From assembly GCA_026874595.1 (NCBI GenBank), contig CM049313.1:26098008-26162007 (forward strand): a DNA stretch of 64,000 nucleotides. Direction: 5' to 3'. The notes under the pieces were generated by a model. The model was not told the origin of the DNA and did no database searches. It worked only from the letters and a program-made list of their open reading frames with translations. Position numbers and translations under genes: made by a program. Origin of the DNA: Sipunculus nudus (lineage: Eukaryota > Annelida > Sipuncula > Golfingiida > Sipunculidae). Of this stretch, positions 1-9,959 are shown piece after piece. Positions within the stretch are counted from its first letter, which is position 1. Every line of letters starts with the position of its first letter.

Positions 1-1434
1 TTCTGGGATTCTTTACACATTTTTTATCATTTACTTTTATTATCAAAATGGTTACCTTTGAACAATATTATTGTTATTTACGGTAACACCCGTATTTGGT
101 TATCAGCGCCATCTAGTGTTCATTTAGTGAAATAACGTTTGAGTAAGGCAGGTCAAGCAAACAATATTCAAATTTCATTATATTATCATATAACATAATG
201 GGTTATGAAAAAAATATTAATATAGATTTTACATAAAATGAGCCCAATTCCTTGAGGAATTATATTTTTATATATATATATATTTTTCCACTTAAAACAT
301 GAGTTTGTGTGATTTGTTCAAAAACTTGGCACATCTATGAGCACTGTCAATCTCTGTTAAAGCTTAGTATTTCTACCACTGTCAGTCCCAAATGTTCAGC
401 AGATAATAAAAACATCATGCATTACAAGATCTGAGTTGTTGATAAAATTCAGTCCATGATGTAACATGTGTACCAGCTAATCAAATCAGGGCAAATTCTG
501 GGATCTGGATGAAATCCTCCGTTCACACAACAAACACACATGGAATAGATGTACTTAACCTTCACTCATACCCAATATTTTTACCTCATTTATTATAAAA
601 GCATTCTATAATGACACTAAATTGCTATTAGAATCTGAAATTTAAATACTCTATCTCTGAAATTAAATAAATTAGAGCCTTGTAACCAACTCATTACCAT
701 TTGTACCTGACAGTGGCCACTGTGAAAATGACTATACCAGTGTCCTGTTATCCTAAGAACTATCAACCTTCCCTGCATGTGAGGCATTCTTATGTGGTCC
801 TTACTGATACCTGATATACCTGAGATGTCATTTATAACCAAACTGTGTGGGAGACATACCTTTGGTGCTCCAAATATGTCAAATTTGCTAAAAACTGCAT
901 GATTTTCCAAGTATTTGTGTTATCTGGCCCTATCTAGCCTAAGCAAACTTATATTCTACTTTAAGTTGGCTGAAGTGCTTTAGACATGTTATGTAACAGT
1001 TACCTGATAGCTGGGAACAGAAGAGGCCACAGTCTGTCATATGTATAATGACCTGATGCCTTGTTTACAATTATGCTGACTGATGTCTGACAGTTAAAGT
1101 ATTCTCCATCAGTGGTTATGGACCTTCACTCAGTCTGTGGTGACTGGATTTTTAAACCTGAAAGTAATCAAGATATATATATTCCAATTAAATGTTAAAT
1201 AAAAAATATATCAGTTGTGTTGTTATCCATAAAATGAAAATAAAAATATATGCATGTATATAAATAAAATATCAAAACATGGGATATTAAGTTAACATGA
1301 TGTATGGTATTTGTATTAACTTATTACATAAAATGTATATTTTAATGTGCTGGAAACAAATTTTACGTAGACGAAATAAATATTTGTGATATAAAAGATC
1401 ACAAATTCCATGTATGATACTGGGATATTGCTGC
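1..1434. other. No gene recognised (AT-rich intergenic or intronic DNA)
   Basis: No convincing coding region was found. The stretch has a short (TA)n run near 263-286 and a CTCF-like motif at about 106-118. A minus-strand reading frame at 617-910 has no recognisable motif and is treated as chance. Confidence 0.5.
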
Positions 1435-1436
1435 CA

Positions 1437-1460
1437 CGCCCCCCCCCCCCCCCCCCCCCG
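1437..1460. repeat. Poly-C homopolymer
   Basis: An almost pure run of more than 20 C (G on the minus strand). Long G-runs recur near 28.68, 29.02, 43.99 and 47.72 kb, several of them inside mobile elements. Exact length is unreliable in any assembly. Confidence 0.9.
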
Positions 1461-1499
1461 CCCTCAATATGACGGCGTATATTGAAATACTGTTTTCTA

Positions 1500-2116
1500 A
1501 TCCAAATTAGCTTTGCAATTAAATTCTGTCTGATCAAAGGGCACATATTTTCCTCCAAAATTGTAAACACTCCTTGTTCCTTCCAAAATCTGAGACTAGT
1601 TTGAAATCTGATGACCTTGACCTTCATATTCAAGGTCAAATTTGCAGAAATATAAAATTCTTGTGAACCCCATAACTTTTGAAGCGCTGGTACACAAATT
1701 GTTCCTATCAAGCTCTCGGCAGAGTAAAAACGGTGACCTTGATCAGGATTTTCTATATCAAATCAGTCCAATTATAGTTATTGTCTGGTTAACGCGATAA
1801 CTTTGGAGGGCTCCATATTTTCCTCCTAGGTTCATTCAAGGAAATGGAAGGCCCGGGCTCAATAAATAAATATCACTTTACAGTTTTTAATGTCATCCAC
1901 TACACTAATATTTTTTTTTCACTGGTTTTGTTTTGTCTGTCTCTCTGTCTGTCCGTCCGTCAGGTTTTTGGGTCCATGCGATAACTTTCCTAAATATTAT
2001 CCAGTTTTATTCAGATTTGGCTCAGTGATTGCTCTCATGCTTAACACTGTTGAGATAAGGATCGGTTTTGGAGTGTCTGTGTCACAAGATAATAATACAA
2101 CATAATATTTCATTTG
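1500..2116. repeat. Degenerate dispersed repeat with GACCTTGACCTT and GTCCGTCC motifs
   Basis: This stretch contains the half-site pair TGACCTTGACCTTC near 1612 and a CTGTCTGTCCGTCCGTC tract near 1937-1962. The phrase GCGATAACTTT occurs twice (near 1794 and 1978). These are hallmarks of the pearl-like dispersed elements elsewhere in the window. Its boundaries cannot be set. Confidence 0.4.
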
Positions 2117-2147
2117 TGATATGATTTACCTTCACTATCACCAACAG

Positions 2148-2311
2148 ATGTCACCAGCAGTGAAAAAGTTATTGATTTTTTTGCAGTTACAGTAAGAGGT
2201 GCTGCAATCTGTTTTGCATGGTTAAAACACAAACTCAAAAACCATCCCGAACTTGAAGGCGGAAGCGAGGAACATAAATTCCTTGAATGTGCTTGTTATT
2301 TTTACTTTCAG
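2148..2311 (+). CDS. Candidate exon of an unrecognised protein
   Basis: I do not recognise this protein. An open frame runs from the stop at 2117 and reads ...VIDFFAVTVRGAAICFAWLK, then a charged stretch containing NHPELEGGSEEHKF and a Cys/Tyr-rich end. It is preceded by a plausible acceptor (pyrimidine-rich, CAACAG ending at 2147). It ends at TTTCAG before GT at 2312, although that donor (GTCATG) is weak. The composition looks protein-like and is less AT-biased than its surroundings. It could be an exon of a host gene whose intron took up the Helitron, part of an unknown transposon, or chance. Confidence 0.2.
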
Positions 2312-2329
2312 GTCATGTGTAGCAGCAAG

Positions 2330-3385
2330 AAGATTTTAAAACTTTGTAGATCAAGATATAATATTGTTAGAATACACTTTTTCAATAGGTGCTTATAAAG
2401 TAAGCAAAAATAAAACTAGTGAAAAGTTTTCTATCAAGTTTAATATTTGGCATGGTTCACGGGATTTAAAATATTGGAATTCATGTGATTATTAAAATAG
2501 ATGTCATTCCTGAATATAAATATATTCTGAAGAAGGAGAGATCCTAGTGGTGCTATTCAAAAAATACTCCTCCAAGCATATTTGTCAAGGAAAAAACGCA
2601 GAAAGAAATGTATGGTGTAATATCATGTTAACATGGAATGTAAAAGTATGATTATGGTTGCTGTCAGATATAGTGATGTTCACTGATTTCGGTTATTGTC
2701 CCAACCCTGCTTAAATATTTACACATTCTATAATTGCACTTTTATTGTGGTTTGTATTTGTTATTTTGCAATTCTCTAAAAATTTCTCTCTTTTTTTCAT
2801 CAGGTTCTTTATAGCCTGAACTATTGTTGATCTTGGGTACTACCACCTTTTTCATGTTTCTTTTTTGCAGATTTTTTGGTGGCTAATTGACCTGTTGCGC
2901 ACATGACTACAGGTGGTCCTTGTGTTCAGAGTAACTTAAGAAAAATTTCACACATCTTTTTCAGTGTTCACTTGTGCATACAAACAGCTGAGAGGAGGAA
3001 GTCTGTTTGAAATGGGGTCATGGCCTCTACTATCAGAGAGACCTGGTATAACCAATTTTGGATGACAGTCCCACAAATCATTCAACATCTCAAACACTAG
3101 TAGATTGATTGCCTTAATATTCAAAATCAGGAAAGGTGTTGGCTCGGTCCGTCTAATGTAGGAGACAGATTAACTCCCTGTCACTTATATCTACTTCAGG
3201 AACTACAATTTTACTTATTTCCCCAATTGATAATGTATTTTTAATTCACTAATGAGATTTGTTTTTCAAGTGACGAGCAGAGGGGAGGGTTCCAGTGCAG
3301 TAGATAAGCGTTCATTGTTAATAATACAGTTTGATTTCTCAGGTGCAGGTATCTACAGCATTTGTTGCAGTGATTCCAGCACAGC
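2330..3385. other. No gene recognised
   Basis: AT-rich DNA with no supported gene. The 5' end of the Helitron that follows may lie in or after this stretch, but no terminus was recognised. Confidence 0.45.
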
Positions 3386-3390
3386 ATGAT

Positions 3391-3562
3391 CCAGATCAAA
3401 CTTGAGCAAAAACCCGACAATACTTGAGCAATAACCAGAACAAACTTGAGCAAAAACCAGATCAAACCTGAGCAAAACCAGAGCAAACTTGAGCAAAATC
3501 ATATAAAAACTTGAGCAAACCAGAGCAAACTTGAGCAAAAACGAGACCAAACTTGAACAAAA
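3391..3562. repeat. Short tandem repeat, core ACTTGAGCAAAAACCAGA
   Basis: About eight imperfect copies of a ~17-23 bp unit built from AAACTTGAGCAAAA and CCAGAnCA. The two minus-strand reading frames across it (rich in FCSSLV/LLKFALV) only translate the repeat and are not genes. Confidence 0.8.
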
Positions 3563-3989
3563 GGCCATTCTATCCTTGTCTCCCTCAGTTATCTGTACAC
3601 TGTATGAGTGATATCTTTGCCTTACTCTCATATCTTTCCTTGTATCTGTCTCCTGATCACTATATATTATTAAGTGGCATCCCTGCTATATTCTCAAATT
3701 TTTATTAATCCCATACTCTTCTGAGCGCTCTGATCTTTGTCTTCTCAACTCCATATAAGTGGACACTATATTCCTGCATCTTGCACTTATTGTTACAACT
3801 TTTTTATACTTCTCTCAACATTTTCATCGGTTTTAAAGTTTTCCTAAACTTTCATAAAAAACATTTCCTGCTTTTACCACAGCCAGTACTCTCCCGTTTT
3901 CTTTACTTGTAAGATTTCCCCTTCTTTCCACGAAGCAGCCAATATCACATTGATCTGTCCAACTACGGCTTCAGCTATACAGGTCCCTG

Positions 3990-4145
3990 TTGTATCTATC
4001 GGTAAACTGTGAGGCACTTTTCACCAAGGTGACCATCAATTTACAACAATGTGTCCTTAAAGCAGCTTTTGCTCTACTATATTCCACCATAAATGATCTT
4101 TCTGAATGGCAAGCAAATGACATGGATAAAATATTAATTGAAGGT
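3990..4145 (+). pseudogene. Helitron cysteine-protease-like domain, N-terminal part
   Basis: The frame reads through NLQQCVLKAAFALLYSTI and WQANDMDKILIEG. This matches the start of the tegument-type cysteine protease (peptidase C76-like) domain carried by some large animal transposons, where the Cys in QCV is the nucleophile (codon 4050-4052) and W..DDLDxILxxGDxLY follows. The frame is cut at codon GGT (4143-4145) by the Ngaro-like insertion and resumes in frame at 9427. The ATG at 3990 is simply the first in the open frame; the true start of the polyprotein is not visible. The family assignment rests on motif pattern only. Confidence 0.6.
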
Positions 4146-5421
4146 TTTATCCCTATAGAAGATCCGCTATTTATGCTACTGTGCGTGCATTAACTTTAAA
4201 TGTATTACTGTCACATGACTAACAACATGCAATATCGATCATAGCCAATCAGCAAAACTGGTGCACAACTTTAAACAACATAACGATAGGTTGGGGGTAA
4301 TTAATGTCACATTTAATGAGACAGACATCATCATACAAGCGACAAAAAGGTTTATAAACAGCGGTAACCATCAACTGAATATATGATAGCAAGTGGGAGG
4401 GTGGGCGGGCGTGCCTGGAGAAACTAGCGCAATTCTGTTACCGGGCATGCCACAGACACGCCTGTATGATGGCATTGAACCGTTACAAGACTAAGCCGCC
4501 CATTGTTAGAGTCCGGCCCGAGGTCTCCCGTTTGATAAAATTGCAAATAATATCTTCAATTATTTTTCACTTTATCCCTATAGAAGATCCGCTATTTATG
4601 CTACTGTGCGTGCATTAACTTAAAATGTATTACTGTCACATGACTAACAACATGCAATATCGATCATAGCCAATCAGCAAAACTGGTGCACAACTTTAAA
4701 CAACATAACGATAGGTTGGGGGTAATTAATGTCACATTTAATGAGACAGACATCCTCATACAAGCGACAAAAAGGTTTATAAACAGCGGTAACCATCAAC
4801 TGAATATATGATAGCAAGTGGGAGGGTGGGCGGGCGTGCCTGGAGAAACTAGCGCAATTCTGTTACCGGGCATGCCACAGACACGCCTGTATGATGGCAA
4901 TGAACCGTGACAAGACTAAGCCGCCCATTGTTAGAGTCCGGCCCGAGGTCTCCCGTTTGATAAAATTGCAAATAATATTTTCAATTATTTTTCACTTTAT
5001 TCCTATAGAAGATCCGCTATTTATGCTACTGTGCGTGCATTAACTTTAAATGTATTACTGTCACATGACTTAACAACATGCACTATCGATCATAGCCAAT
5101 CGGCAAAACTGGTGCACAACTTTAAACAACATAACGATAGGTTGGGGGTAATTAATGTCACATTTAATGAGACAGACATCCTCATACAAGCGACAAAAAG
5201 GTTTATAAACAGCGGTAACCATCAACTGAATATATGATAGCAAGTGGGAGGGTGGGCGGGCGTGCCTGGAGAAACTAGCGCAATTCTGTTACCGGGCATG
5301 CCACAGACACGCCTGTATGATGGCAATGAACCGTGACAAGACTAAGCCGCCCATTGTTAGAGTCCGGCCCGAGGTCTCCCGTTTGATAAAATTGCAAATA
5401 ATATTTTCAATTATTTTTCAC
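4146..5421 (-). repeat. Three tandem 425-426 bp units of the Ngaro-like terminal repeat (A2-X-B2)
   Basis: Units are 4146-4570, 4571-4995 and 4996-5421, each starting TTTATYCCTATAGAAGATCC and ending TATTTTTCAC on the plus strand. Each contains a part matching the right-end repeat 9262-9426 (A), a part matching 5422-5609 (B), and about 77 bp found only here (X, including the GGGAGGGTGGGCGGGC stretch). Identity between units is very high. The usual element has one full unit, so this is an amplification. Short open frames repeated in each unit are not genes. Confidence 0.92.
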
Positions 5422-5609
5422 TTTATTCCTATAGAAGATCCGCTATTTATGCTACTGTGCGTGCATTAACTTTAAATGTATTACTGTCACATGACTTAAC
5501 AACATGCACTATCGATCATAGCCAATCGGCAAAACTGGAGCACAACTTTAAACAACATAACGATAGGTTGGGGGTAATTAATGTCACATTTAATGAGACA
5601 GACATCCTC
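5422..5609 (-). repeat. Split direct repeat part B1 of the Ngaro-like element
   Basis: Matches the first ~188 bp (plus-strand sense) of the adjacent 425-bp units, then diverges after GACATCCTC at 5609. It lies directly downstream of the tyrosine-recombinase frame on the minus strand. Confidence 0.88.
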
Positions 5610-5639
5610 CAAACCCCCAACCAGGCTGAGCGAATTCTC

Positions 5640-6596
5640 TAAATAACCGCCGCTGCCAACACTTTCGACGATTTTATTTTAATGTCCATGGGAACATAAA
5701 TATATCGTTCATACGCCGAAGATTTCCTGTCCCCTTGCAACTTAATGAGGTGAGGAGGGACCCCCGAGGCGAACGCGAAAGAACTTCCTCCCCGGCGGAA
5801 GCTGTGGCCAGAGTACTCCGATTATCTCAAACCACATGCTGAAATGACAAACTGATAAAGCCTTTACAAAAGCACAATAGGTCATTGGAACATAACGGGA
5901 TTTAGACATATATCCAAACAGTGGGTCACGGTCACATGCACACGGTGTTGCTGCAATCATCAGCCTCATTGCTTGCACAGGGCACAGTATGGAATTCGGA
6001 ACCGCCGCCAAAGGTATCGTCAATTCACATTCACAACACTGTATTGTTTTTGTATGTTTCACATGTAAAACAACACCCGGCTCCCCGAACTCTAAATCTC
6101 TCCTGCATAAACGTTTGTTTGGGTCATGCAAGGCTTGAGATTTACACAGGAGTGTAGACTTCCGGCAAAAACTAAAGAAGGCCACTAAACACACAGCCCA
6201 TAGCGCTCTGTCGAAACTGGAACTCATATCTAATTGTGCACCAATTAATTTCAAAATGTCTATGGTCATTGGTAACTTTTGGTTTGGTGGCGTCGCTGTT
6301 AGCCGTGAAATGCCTCGCTTGATCATGCGCAGTCGCCAAATATCTAGCGGCGATGGGAATCCTGCGTCCAGATGTAGTATTCGGACGGCATTTAGGTAGC
6401 CATCAATACTAGAGGCTTTCAGAGTACGTGCGAGGAATGTTGCATACCTACAAATATTTGTAGGAGAACACGGTACAGGTGTCAGATTGAAATAAATGCA
6501 GAACCTCAGGTAAGCTCTTAACTGAGGTGTATACGTACTCTTAGTGAATTCGGCGAAAGCGGACTGTTCATAAGTTTTTCGCTCATGGTCCAGCAT
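5640..6596 (-). pseudogene. Tyrosine recombinase (integrase) of the Ngaro-like element, frameshifted
   Basis: The frame starting MLDHERKTYEQSAFAEF at 6596 has an N-terminal SAM-like core-binding region (RAYLRFCIYFNLTPVP, then FLARTLKASSIDGYL). The catalytic domain follows, with the first Arg in FFSFCRKSTLL and a Lys in VKHTKTIQ. Near 5820 the frame shifts. The rest of the catalytic box is in another frame at about 5640-5820: GHSFRRGG (His and second Arg) and SSAYERYIYV with the nucleophilic Tyr region. The R-K-H-R-Y residues can therefore all be seen, but not in one frame. The enzyme would recombine the circular cDNA into target DNA. Confidence 0.85.
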
Positions 6597-6597
6597 T

Positions 6598-7368
6598 TTA
6601 AGTTGCCTTGAAATTCCATCTACAAAGATAATGCCATGAATTTATTGTCATATGAGGTAAGGTTCTGTTTGTTTCGGCACTGTAATCTTGTTTCCACTGT
6701 GAAAGCCACTCATGGATTACTTGTTGACCTTTGTATGTATGCAGTCTACTGAAAGCGTCTGCCAAAGTGTTTTCCACGCCCGGAATGTGTTTCGCAGTGA
6801 AGTAACAATTATAATGCACAAATATCCAAAACAGTTCCTGTAGACAATTTTGGGCCATAGTATTTTTAGACATACCTTTGGAAACATTATTAACCACAAC
6901 GGAGTTATCACAGTAGAACACTATATGTTTGTTGCGCCAGTGTTCCTTCCAGCGCCTAGCCGACAGTAACAGCGTGAAAAGTTCCTTTATATTAATATGC
7001 TCCTCTGCCACTTCTGGGAAATCGGCTTCCCAGGCACAATAAAACCAGTCGGTAAAGAAAACGCCTGCACCCGCCTCATTACATGCGTCCGTTGACAAAC
7101 ACGTTACTGGCCATGGTTTCTCATCTATGAAAAATGCGGTGCCGTTGAAATTTGTGCTAAATTTTGCCCAGAAGTGTATATCTGTGCGCGCCTGTTTTGT
7201 AAGCCTAATGTAGTGATGAGGACTTTTCACGCGTTTTAAAAGGTCAATTAAATGACGCACGTGTGTCCGGCCACCACGCACAACTTTAGCTGCCCACTGC
7301 AGTTTGCCGACCAAAGACTGTAATTGACGCTTCGTAGCCTTGCGCAAGTTTTGCCACTTTTGCAACAA
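6598..7368 (-). pseudogene. RNase H domain of the Ngaro-like element
   Basis: After the RT thumb-like start (KRQLQSLVGKLQWAAKVVRG) the frame carries an RNase H fold. STDACNEAGAG has the first Asp, INIKELFTLLLSARRW has the Glu, YCDNSVVVNNV has the second Asp, and IPGVENTLADAFSRL has the final Asp. This order is typical of DIRS/Ngaro pol, where RNase H removes the RNA template strand. The frame stops at 6598, just upstream of the recombinase frame (spacing ~1-2 nt), suggesting the two were produced from adjacent or overlapping frames. No break is seen inside this domain. Confidence 0.85.
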
Positions 7369-7369
7369 T

Positions 7370-8130
7370 GCAACAAGATCTTTAAGTTTACCGCTCGGAA
7401 GTGAAAGTGTTCTGGGCCAAACACTTTACTGAAATTTATTGTGAAACCAAGTTATTGTAATAAGTCTTGTAGACATTTGTACGCTTCCCAACAGCGTTCG
7501 CGTGAATTTTCTATAAGGATGAAATCATCCAAGTATGCGCGTGCATTACAAAACCCCCGTCTGTGCATCATTCGGACAACACTTTGCGATAGTCTGTTAA
7601 AAAAAATTGGACTCTGGATGCACCGAAAGGCAACTTACTATCAAACATGTAAACGGTCTTATTGGTCGCTTTAAAAGTCCACTTTAAACCAGTAAGGGGG
7701 TAGCATTCTCGGTGTATCGGCACAGATCTATATGCCGACTGAAGGTCTATCTTTGCCATAAAAGCATTGGGTTCTATTAAACTGACAATATTGTCTAGTG
7801 TTTCATAAGTAAAGGTATCGGGGTGCGCACAATTGTTAAGGGCCGCGTCCACCGGTCTAGAACAATCATGTATCAGTCTCACTTGACCTGGCTTTTCCTT
7901 TGGTATGGCGCCTAATGCTGACACTATACGTGGATTACAATCTGTAATAATGCTATTGCCCTGATGTATTTCCTTTAAAATTTGTTCTTCAACTATTTTT
8001 ACATTACGTGGGTCTACAGCCGATTTATAATTCCTGCATTCTACATCTTTGACATCAGTAACATTTCCAACTATACGGAACCCATTTAAAATGCCATCTA
8101 ATAATCTTGATCTACATCACCTATCAGTTC
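7370..8130 (-). pseudogene. Reverse transcriptase of the Ngaro-like element, frameshifted
   Basis: The domain opens at about 8130 (LLDGILNGFRIVGNV, then VEEQILKEIHQGNSII). It continues through SALGAIPKEKPGQVRLIHDC (fingers) and motif A-like AKIDLQSAYRSVPIH to KLPFGASR (motif B region) at about 7600. A frameshift near 7570 moves the active-site YLDDFILI (YLDD codons 7525-7536) to another frame. The stretch between 7370 and 7500 is further degraded. Motif order and the LPFG...YLDD spacing identify a DIRS-order RT. Confidence 0.85.
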
Positions 8131-8187
8131 TCGTTTCCAAACATGTATATGTTTATACAACGGTTTTGCATGAACGTGCGCGAGCTG

Positions 8188-8676
8188 CTATTCCCAGGAC
8201 GGTGGGAGCTGACGGTATTGGTTTCCCGCATATTCACTCCTTGGATTATTAATAATCATGGGGGTGGCACTATGTTGCCATTGTGGGTGGTTTCCGCCGC
8301 ACCCGGACTCTAAACAGACATGCACGTATTTGCACGCCACGAACCGGCACCCATTTCTACTATTGAAACTAAGACATCTCTCTCTGCCAGAAGAATCAAC
8401 GGAACGACGTTTTGTGTTCATACGAACACCACTGCTAGGTTTTTTGCTTTCATATTTGTATGCTTTTTTGTCCAACATTACTGACATGAGGTGTATATTA
8501 TCTGTTCCCCACTTTAACCCTTCTTTGGCCTGATATTTACGGTATTCATTGTCAAACTGCATAACTGACGGGATAGTGTTCTGTTGTGCATACTCGCCAA
8601 GCTCCTCATTATACCGCAAATATGCAAGTATGTCAGTTACATTTGACAGCTGCCCGGACTGTATTAAACTTTGCAT
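8188..8676 (-). pseudogene. Gag-like C-terminal segment with CCCH zinc motif (Ngaro-like element)
   Basis: The segment contains CLSFNSRNGCRFVACKYVH, a C-x8-C-x4-C-x3-H zinc-finger spacing, followed by VCLESGCGGNHPQWQH, which has further Cys and His. This arrangement is common in the first frame of DIRS/Ngaro elements and would bind element RNA. It lies between the SAM-like gag start (8731-9243) and RT, and probably belongs to the same original frame as the former: only ~55 nt with a stop separate them. Confidence 0.7.
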
Positions 8677-8730
8677 AATACGTGAGTTAGCCGAAATCCA
8701 TTGGGCTAAAGATACATATTCTACTTTTGG

Positions 8731-9243
8731 TTAACCCCTCTGTGTTCTAATGAAAAGTTGAGCAGAACCGGCAGGAGCCAGTTCTTGTTCCTCCGACACA
8801 TCTACACTTCCCCGTATAGCAGAGACAAAGTCTGGGATAAGTAATGGTTTTAGCTCACCCGATTTTTCCAGCTGGGAGCACAGTTGGTCAAGTTCACACG
8901 TGTCACGATCGTCCAACGAGGTAAGCGCAGCAGGTAGTGCGTCATCTCCGAGTGACTTCATCAACTCGTTCAAAGCCTTATCCTTTGCCAGTGATTTTTT
9001 TGTTACTGGTTGCTGGCCCTTACTTTCTTCCGGCATGGCAGACTTTGTATTTAGTTCTTTAATACCGAGTTTAAGGGCAGTACGTTGTCCAATGTTCAAA
9101 TTCAGTTCTAAAATATCTTGGTCCGTTAACGATACCAGAATCCTTTCGTTGCAGATACTATTTTCTTTTAATTTTGCAACAGTTGATGCTTCCAAACCGA
9201 CCGTTTCTGCCCATTTTTCTAATTCAATTTTTATGTCTGCCAT
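8731..9243 (-). CDS. Gag-like N-terminal segment with SAM-like domain (Ngaro-like element)
   Basis: Starts ATG at 9243, 19 nt inside the A1 terminal repeat boundary. Residues ~8-65 (KWAETVGLEASTVAKLKEN, then LVSLTDQDILELNLNIGQR) have the pattern of a sterile-alpha-motif domain, with the LxxLtdxDLxELGI-like core. The remainder is charged and acidic. SAM-like domains can self-associate, which would suit a particle-forming protein, but that role is inferred. It ends at 8731 with a stop; the zinc-motif segment follows in a second frame. Confidence 0.65.
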   Translation of the reverse strand: MADIKIELEKWAETVGLEASTVAKLKENSICNERILVSLTDQDILELNLNIGQRTALKLGIKELNTKSAMPEESKGQQPVTKKSLAKDKALNELMKSLGDDALPAALTSLDDRDTCELDQLCSQLEKSGELKPLLIPDFVSAIRGSVDVSEEQELAPAGSAQLFIRTQRG

Positions 9244-9261
9244 GCCGGGGGTCTGTACACG

Positions 9262-9426
9262 TCGGCGTGCCTGGAGAAACTAGCGCAATTCTGTTACCGG
9301 GCATGCCACAGATACGCCTGTATGATGGCAATGAACCGTGACAAGACAAAGCCGCCCATTGTTAGAGTCCGGCCCGAGGTCTCCCGTTTGATAAAATTGC
9401 AAATAATATCTTCAATTATTTTTCAC
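9262..9426 (-). repeat. Split direct repeat part A1 of the Ngaro-like element
   Basis: Matches the A part of the tandem units at 4146-5421, from GTGCCTGGAGAAACTAGCGC to TTTTTCAC. It ends exactly where the Helitron frame resumes (CATAATTTG at 9427). On the minus strand it is the 5' end of the element and precedes the gag ATG. Confidence 0.9.
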
Positions 9427-9830
9427 CATAATTTGTACAGAAAATTGATGATACATGTCCCTGATAAAGGATACATGGCATGGGATGAAATACCAGAGTA
9501 TATACAATGTCCTGATCATAATATCAAGATAACACCAACCTTGATCACAGATGGTTTCCTTAATCATTCTGATGTGCAAGCATCCTACATGTTTTACCTA
9601 GATGCTTTGTCACAAGTCACCTGCAAGAGATTCGGTCTCATAACAGTAGGTGGAAACGCAATTGCAATTTTGTATCACCACAATTGTTAATATGTGTTTG
9701 ATCCACATAGCAGAAATCATCTTAGGTATCCTACACCTTGTAGCACATCAGTTCTTCTTAAATCTGAACTGCAGTCAGAGTTCTTCAAATATATATCAAA
9801 CTATGCATTCTTATGAAAGCAACTATGTTT
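9427..9830 (+). pseudogene. Helitron cysteine-protease-like domain, remainder
   Basis: Continues the frame cut at 4145: HNLYRKLMIHVPDKGYMAW, then YMFYLDALSQVTCKRFGLIT. After a frameshift near 9690 it reads YVFDPHSRNHLRYPTP (His codon 9706-9708) and a LKSELQSEFFKYI tail. In tegument-type cysteine proteases the DxH of an F-D-x-H-S-R motif supplies the catalytic Asp and His, so the Cys-Asp-His set survives as sequence although the frame is broken. In an intact polyprotein the domain might process it or remove ubiquitin; that is inference. Confidence 0.6.
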
Positions 9831-9959
9831 GAAGTAACATATTTCAGAATTACTCAAGTCACCATGTAAGCATTTAAACTTGGACTGAAACGACAAACTA
9901 AACCGACAACCAATTCAGTATACCAGGTCATGCATGTAACCCATTAAAACATTAACCTT

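Larger units (their letters stand above)
4146..9426 (-). mobile_element. Ngaro/DIRS-order tyrosine-recombinase retrotransposon
   Basis: Read on the minus strand, the element runs from terminal repeat part A1 (9426-9262) through gag, RT, RNase H and a tyrosine recombinase. It ends with part B1 (5609-5422) followed by three tandem full repeats (5421-4146). This split direct repeat arrangement (A1-genes-B1A2B2) is typical of Ngaro/PAT-type elements, which integrate a circular intermediate with a recombinase and make no target duplication. That fits here: removing 4146-9426 rejoins the Helitron frame exactly (ILIEG to HNLYRKL). RT and recombinase are frameshifted, so the copy is inactive. Confidence 0.9.

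Noticed and set aside
617-910. 97-codon minus-strand frame with HWYSHFHSGHCQ before a GT
   Set aside because: Weak splice-like ends, no recognisable family, surrounded by AT-rich DNA; support is insufficient.
4146-5421. CRISPR-like or coding interpretation of the 425-bp tandem units
   Set aside because: The units have no spacers and match the ends of the adjacent retroelement. The genome is eukaryotic, and the ~68-codon frames simply repeat with the unit.
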